Below are positions 61,219 through 64,000 of a DNA stretch of 64,000 bases, piece after piece. The translations under genes were made by a program, and so were the position numbers. Position 1 is the first letter of the stretch. Each line of letters opens with the position of its first letter. Origin of the DNA: Gilvimarinus agarilyticus (lineage in GTDB: Bacteria > Pseudomonadota > Gammaproteobacteria > Pseudomonadales > Cellvibrionaceae); the NCBI RefSeq assembly GCF_000832015.1, contig NZ_JXCJ01000001.1, forward strand, positions 312,065 to 376,064, in the 5' to 3' direction. Below the pieces are notes generated by a model. It searched no databases. It was not told the DNA's origin and was given only the letters and a program-made list of their open reading frames with translations.

Positions 61219-63555
61219 ATGAGCAGTATTTTTCAACGTATCGCCGACGAGCTGAGTGTACGCGAACAGCAGGTAGACGCCGCCGTCGCACTGTTGGACG
61301 AAGGGGCCACGGTGCCGTTTATCTCCCGCTACCGCAAAGAGGTCACCGGCGGCCTGGACGACACCCAGATGCGCAACCTGGAAGAGCGTTTGCGCTATTT
61401 GCGCGAGCTGGAAGATCGCCGCGAAGCCATCTTGAAAAGCGTCGCCGAGCAAGAAAAACTCACGCCGGCACTCGAGAGCGAGATTCGCGCGGCCGACACC
61501 AAAACCCGGCTGGAAGATTTATACCTTCCCTACAAACCCAAGCGTCGCACCAAGGGCCAGATTGCCATTGAGGCCGGGCTCGAGCCACTGGCCGAGGGCT
61601 TACTGGCCGACCCGACCCTCGACCCCGAAATCGAGGCCGCAAAGTACCTCAACCCCGAGCACAAAATTGAAGACACCAAGGCCGCGCTGGATGGCGCCAA
61701 GTTTATCCTGATGGAGAAGTTCAGCGAAGATGCCGACCTTTTGGCTAAATTGCGCGACTTTTTGCAGAAAGAAGCCAACATCAGTGCTCGTGTTGCCAGC
61801 GGTAAAGACACCGACACCTCGCAAGAAGTACAAAAGTTTCGCGACTACTTTGAGCACGACGAACCCCTTAAATCGACCCCCTCACACCGGGCGCTGGCCA
61901 TGTTCCGCGGGCGCAACGAGGGCGTACTGACCATTGCCATTACCGTCGGCGACCCCAACGAGCCCGCCAGCTCGCACCCGTGCGAAGCCATGGTGGCCGA
62001 CCACTGGCGCATCCGCGACAATGGCCGGGCGGCGGACAAATGGCTATCTGAAGTAGTGCGCTGGGCCTGGCGCGTTAAGCTGCTTACTCACCTCGAGACC
62101 GACTTGCTGGGCGAGCTGCGCGATCGCGCCGAAGAGGGCGCTATTAAGGTGTTTGCCTCAAACCTTAACGACTTACTGCTGGCCGCGCCCGCCGGGCAGA
62201 AAGCCACCATTGGCCTCGACCCCGGGCTGCGTACCGGGGTTAAGGTGGCGGTGGTAGACGCCACCGGTAAAGTGCTGGATCACTGTGCGATATTCCCCAC
62301 TATGCCGCAAAACCGCACCGCCGAGTCGGAGAAGATCCTCTCGGCCCTGTGCCAAAAACACAATGTCGATCTGATCGCCATCGGCAACGGTACCGCCAGC
62401 CGCGAGACCGAAAAGTTTGTGAAGGATATGCTGAAAAAGTACCCCGAGCTAAACGCCAAACCGGTGATGGTGAACGAGGCTGGCGCCTCGGTGTACTCGG
62501 CCTCGGAATTTGCCGCCAAAGAATTTCCCGATTTAGACGTCACCATTCGCGGTGCGATCTCCATTGCTCGCCGGCTACAAGACCCGCTGGCCGAGCTGGT
62601 AAAAATCGACCCCAAATCCATCGGCGTAGGGCAGTACCAACACGATGTATCGCAAACTCAGCTGGCACGCTCACTGGACGCGGTGGTCGAGGACTGTGTA
62701 AACGCCGTAGGGGTTGAAGTGAACACCGCATCGGCCGCACTGCTGGCACGGGTTTCTGGCTTAAACACCACACTTGCCAACAATATCGTTGATTTTCGCA
62801 ACACAAACGGCGCTTTTAGCTCACGCGAACAACTGAAAAAGGTCACTCGCTTTGGCGCCAAGACCTTTGAACAGGCAGCGGGCTTTTTGCGCGTCGCCGG
62901 TGGCGACAATCCGCTGGACGCCTCCGCGGTTCACCCCGAGTCGTACGCCGTAGTAGAGACCATTGCCAGCAAAAACGAACGCCATATTGCGGGCATTATT
63001 GGCGACTCGGCCTTTTTGGGCAGCCTGAAAGCGGCCGACTACACCAGTGAGCAATTTGGCTTACCCACCATTACCGACATCCTAAAAGAGCTGGATAAGC
63101 CCGGCCGCGATCCCCGCCCCGAGTTTCGTACTGCCAAGTTTCAGGAAGGGGTGGAAACCCTAAAAGATCTGGAGCCTGGCATGATTTTGGAGGGCACCGT
63201 CACTAACGTCACCAACTTTGGTGCCTTTGTGGATATCGGCGTGCATCAAGACGGCTTGGTGCATATCTCGGCGCTGTCTAACACTTTTGTTAAAGACCCG
63301 CGAGAGGTGGTGAAAGCCGGCGACATCGCCAAAGTGAAAGTGATGGAGGTGGACGTAGACCGCAAGCGCATTGGCCTATCGATGCGCTTGGATGACACCC
63401 CCGGTGAGAAAACCGGCGGTGGCGATACGCCGCGCCGTGCGCGCAACAACAAGCGTGACAGCGGGCGCAACCAAGGCTCGCAAGGCGGCAACAACAAAGC
63501 CGCGCTAGGCAGTATGGGGGCTTTGCTACAGCAGGCCATGAAAAACAAGAACTAG
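61219..63555 (+). CDS. tex: Tex transcription accessory protein
   Basis: A 778-residue nucleic-acid-binding protein of normal length. Order: N-terminal helical Tex domain (about 1-200), YqgF/RuvC-like fold (about 320-440, [16 protein letters not shown]), helix-hairpin-helix block (about 500-580), and an S1 RNA-binding domain (about 655-725, [26 protein letters not shown]) followed by a basic, Gly/Asn-rich tail. It acts on transcription and gene expression in stress and toxin contexts. The 229 bases upstream hold no gene. Confidence 0.97.
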   Translation: MSSIFQRIADELSVREQQVDAAVALLDEGATVPFISRYRKEVTGGLDDTQMRNLEERLRYLRELEDRREAILKSVAEQEKLTPALESEIRAADTKTRLEDLYLPYKPKRRTKGQIAIEAGLEPLAEGLLADPTLDPEIEAAKYLNPEHKIEDTKAALDGAKFILMEKFSEDADLLAKLRDFLQKEANISARVASGKDTDTSQEVQKFRDYFEHDEPLKSTPSHRALAMFRGRNEGVLTIAITVGDPNEPASSHPCEAMVADHWRIRDNGRAADKWLSEVVRWAWRVKLLTHLETDLLGELRDRAEEGAIKVFASNLNDLLLAAPAGQKATIGLDPGLRTGVKVAVVDATGKVLDHCAIFPTMPQNRTAESEKILSALCQKHNVDLIAIGNGTASRETEKFVKDMLKKYPELNAKPVMVNEAGASVYSASEFAAKEFPDLDVTIRGAISIARRLQDPLAELVKIDPKSIGVGQYQHDVSQTQLARSLDAVVEDCVNAVGVEVNTASAALLARVSGLNTTLANNIVDFRNTNGAFSSREQLKKVTRFGAKTFEQAAGFLRVAGGDNPLDASAVHPESYAVVETIASKNERHIAGIIGDSAFLGSLKAADYTSEQFGLPTITDILKELDKPGRDPRPEFRTAKFQEGVETLKDLEPGMILEGTVTNVTNFGAFVDIGVHQDGLVHISALSNTFVKDPREVVKAGDIAKVKVMEVDVDRKRIGLSMRLDDTPGEKTGGGDTPRRARNNKRDSGRNQGSQGGNNKAALGSMGALLQQAMKNKN

Positions 63556-63676
63556 CGCACAAAATAGGGTTGGATGGCGCTCAAGTTTTCGTAGCGGCCG
63601 CCGCCAACCCTAATACCGGGGACCCTTGTGTTTCTTGCCCGTATTGTACGGCACGAGGGAACCCGGAATTCCCCCC

Positions 63677-64000
63677 TTATTCGTTTTTCAAACCCAGCGC
63701 AGGCATTAGGCGCAGCACTTCGCGCTGCTCGGCCTCATTAAGCTCACCGTACCAACGCGGATAGGGCCAGCCATAACCCCAGCGGTAGTTGGTGTTAAAC
63801 AAAGGGCTGCCCCCCACACGCACACCGGCAAGCATCAGCAAGGCAATTTCCGACTCACCCACCTCAGCAACACAAGCCTCCAGGGCCAGGTCGGCGTCTA
63901 GTCGCTGCTGATAGGTGCCGCCTTGCCAGTAAGCCAAATCGTGCGCCTCACAGCAGCCCAGCCACAATTGCTCCTGCGCCCAGGTGCCATCAGGGAACGA
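63677..64000 (-). CDS. Partial protein with phospholipase A2-like CC-x2-HD motif
   Basis: At least 107 C-terminal residues; the N-terminus lies beyond the right edge (frame open to base 64000). The core GCCEAHDLAYWQGG has the Cys-Cys-x2-His-Asp order of a PLA2 catalytic loop, with later YRWGYGWPYPRW and an acidic C-terminus. The family appears as uncharacterised conserved proteins in gammaproteobacteria; lipase activity is only a suggestion. It is convergent with tex. Confidence 0.75.
   Translation of the reverse strand, partial: SFPDGTWAQEQLWLGCCEAHDLAYWQGGTYQQRLDADLALEACVAEVGESEIALLMLAGVRVGGSPLFNTNYRWGYGWPYPRWYGELNEAEQREVLRLMPALGLKNE

Noticed and set aside
1-64000. CRISPR arrays, insertion sequences, prophage or integrase genes
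   Set aside because: No regularly spaced repeats, transposase, integrase or att-like duplications were seen.

Overview
The window reads as an ordinary chromosomal segment of a mid-GC gammaproteobacterium. The best fit is a polysaccharide-degrading marine or soil member of the Cellvibrionales (Cellvibrio, Saccharophagus, Teredinibacter type). Reasons: OxyR-RecG, PhoB-PhoR, UbiC-UbiA, YrfG-HslR-HslO and NudE-CysQ pairs typical of gammaproteobacteria; two endo-mannanases of different families, one a lipoprotein with a poly-serine linker and CBM10-like modules; YbaK-HDOD and GGDEF/EAL signalling proteins. No rRNA, tRNA, CRISPR array, insertion sequence or phage gene was seen. This placement is an inference from gene content, not from a search.

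Layout. 1-2680: 3' end of transketolase and phosphoglycerate kinase. 2740-4450: an AT-rich stretch with a lone radical SAM/SPASM protein and the leader of a cold-shock protein. 4454-8093: csp, a CNNM/CBS membrane protein, a periplasmic PEBP protein and a GH26 mannanase whose promoter is covered by a LacI-type operator. 8376-10445: REC-PAS-GGDEF-EAL. 10493-14973: an AfsA-like (gamma-butyrolactone synthase type) gene with a HAD phosphatase, divergent from a periplasmic binding protein / histidine kinase / receiver operon; this is the most unusual locus here. 15177-24008: ridA, SDR, oxyR-recG, YbaK-HDOD, a dicarboxylate symporter, ubiC-ubiA. 24072-31935: Pho box, phoB-phoR, GH5_8-type mannanase, two unknown small proteins, DUF885 peptidase, a diguanylate cyclase and DUF2147. 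32049-39337 (minus strand): mipA-hslO, hslR-yrfG, and a four-gene MacAB-like export operon with two paralogous permeases.

39669-48637: nudE-cysQ, molybdenum cofactor genes moaA-moaB-moeA, and divergently from them cobA-nirB-nirD (siroheme and assimilatory nitrite reductase) behind a sigma-54 promoter. Nitrate reductase itself is not in the window. 48774-56956: small membrane proteins, HAD, PfpI, Pmp3, DUF2059, mutM, an orphan hyuA, an alpha/beta hydrolase, SIMPL and MgtC proteins. 56953-60989 (minus strand): a compact six-gene operon with a secreted protein, a small membrane protein, an NTF2-like protein, DUF3144, an LpxR-like lipid A deacylase and a glycosyltransferase. 61219-63555: tex. 63677-64000: a partial gene with a phospholipase A2-like CC-x2-HD motif running off the right edge.

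All functions are assigned by reading protein motifs; no database search was run. Starts were chosen from ribosome binding sites and family length.
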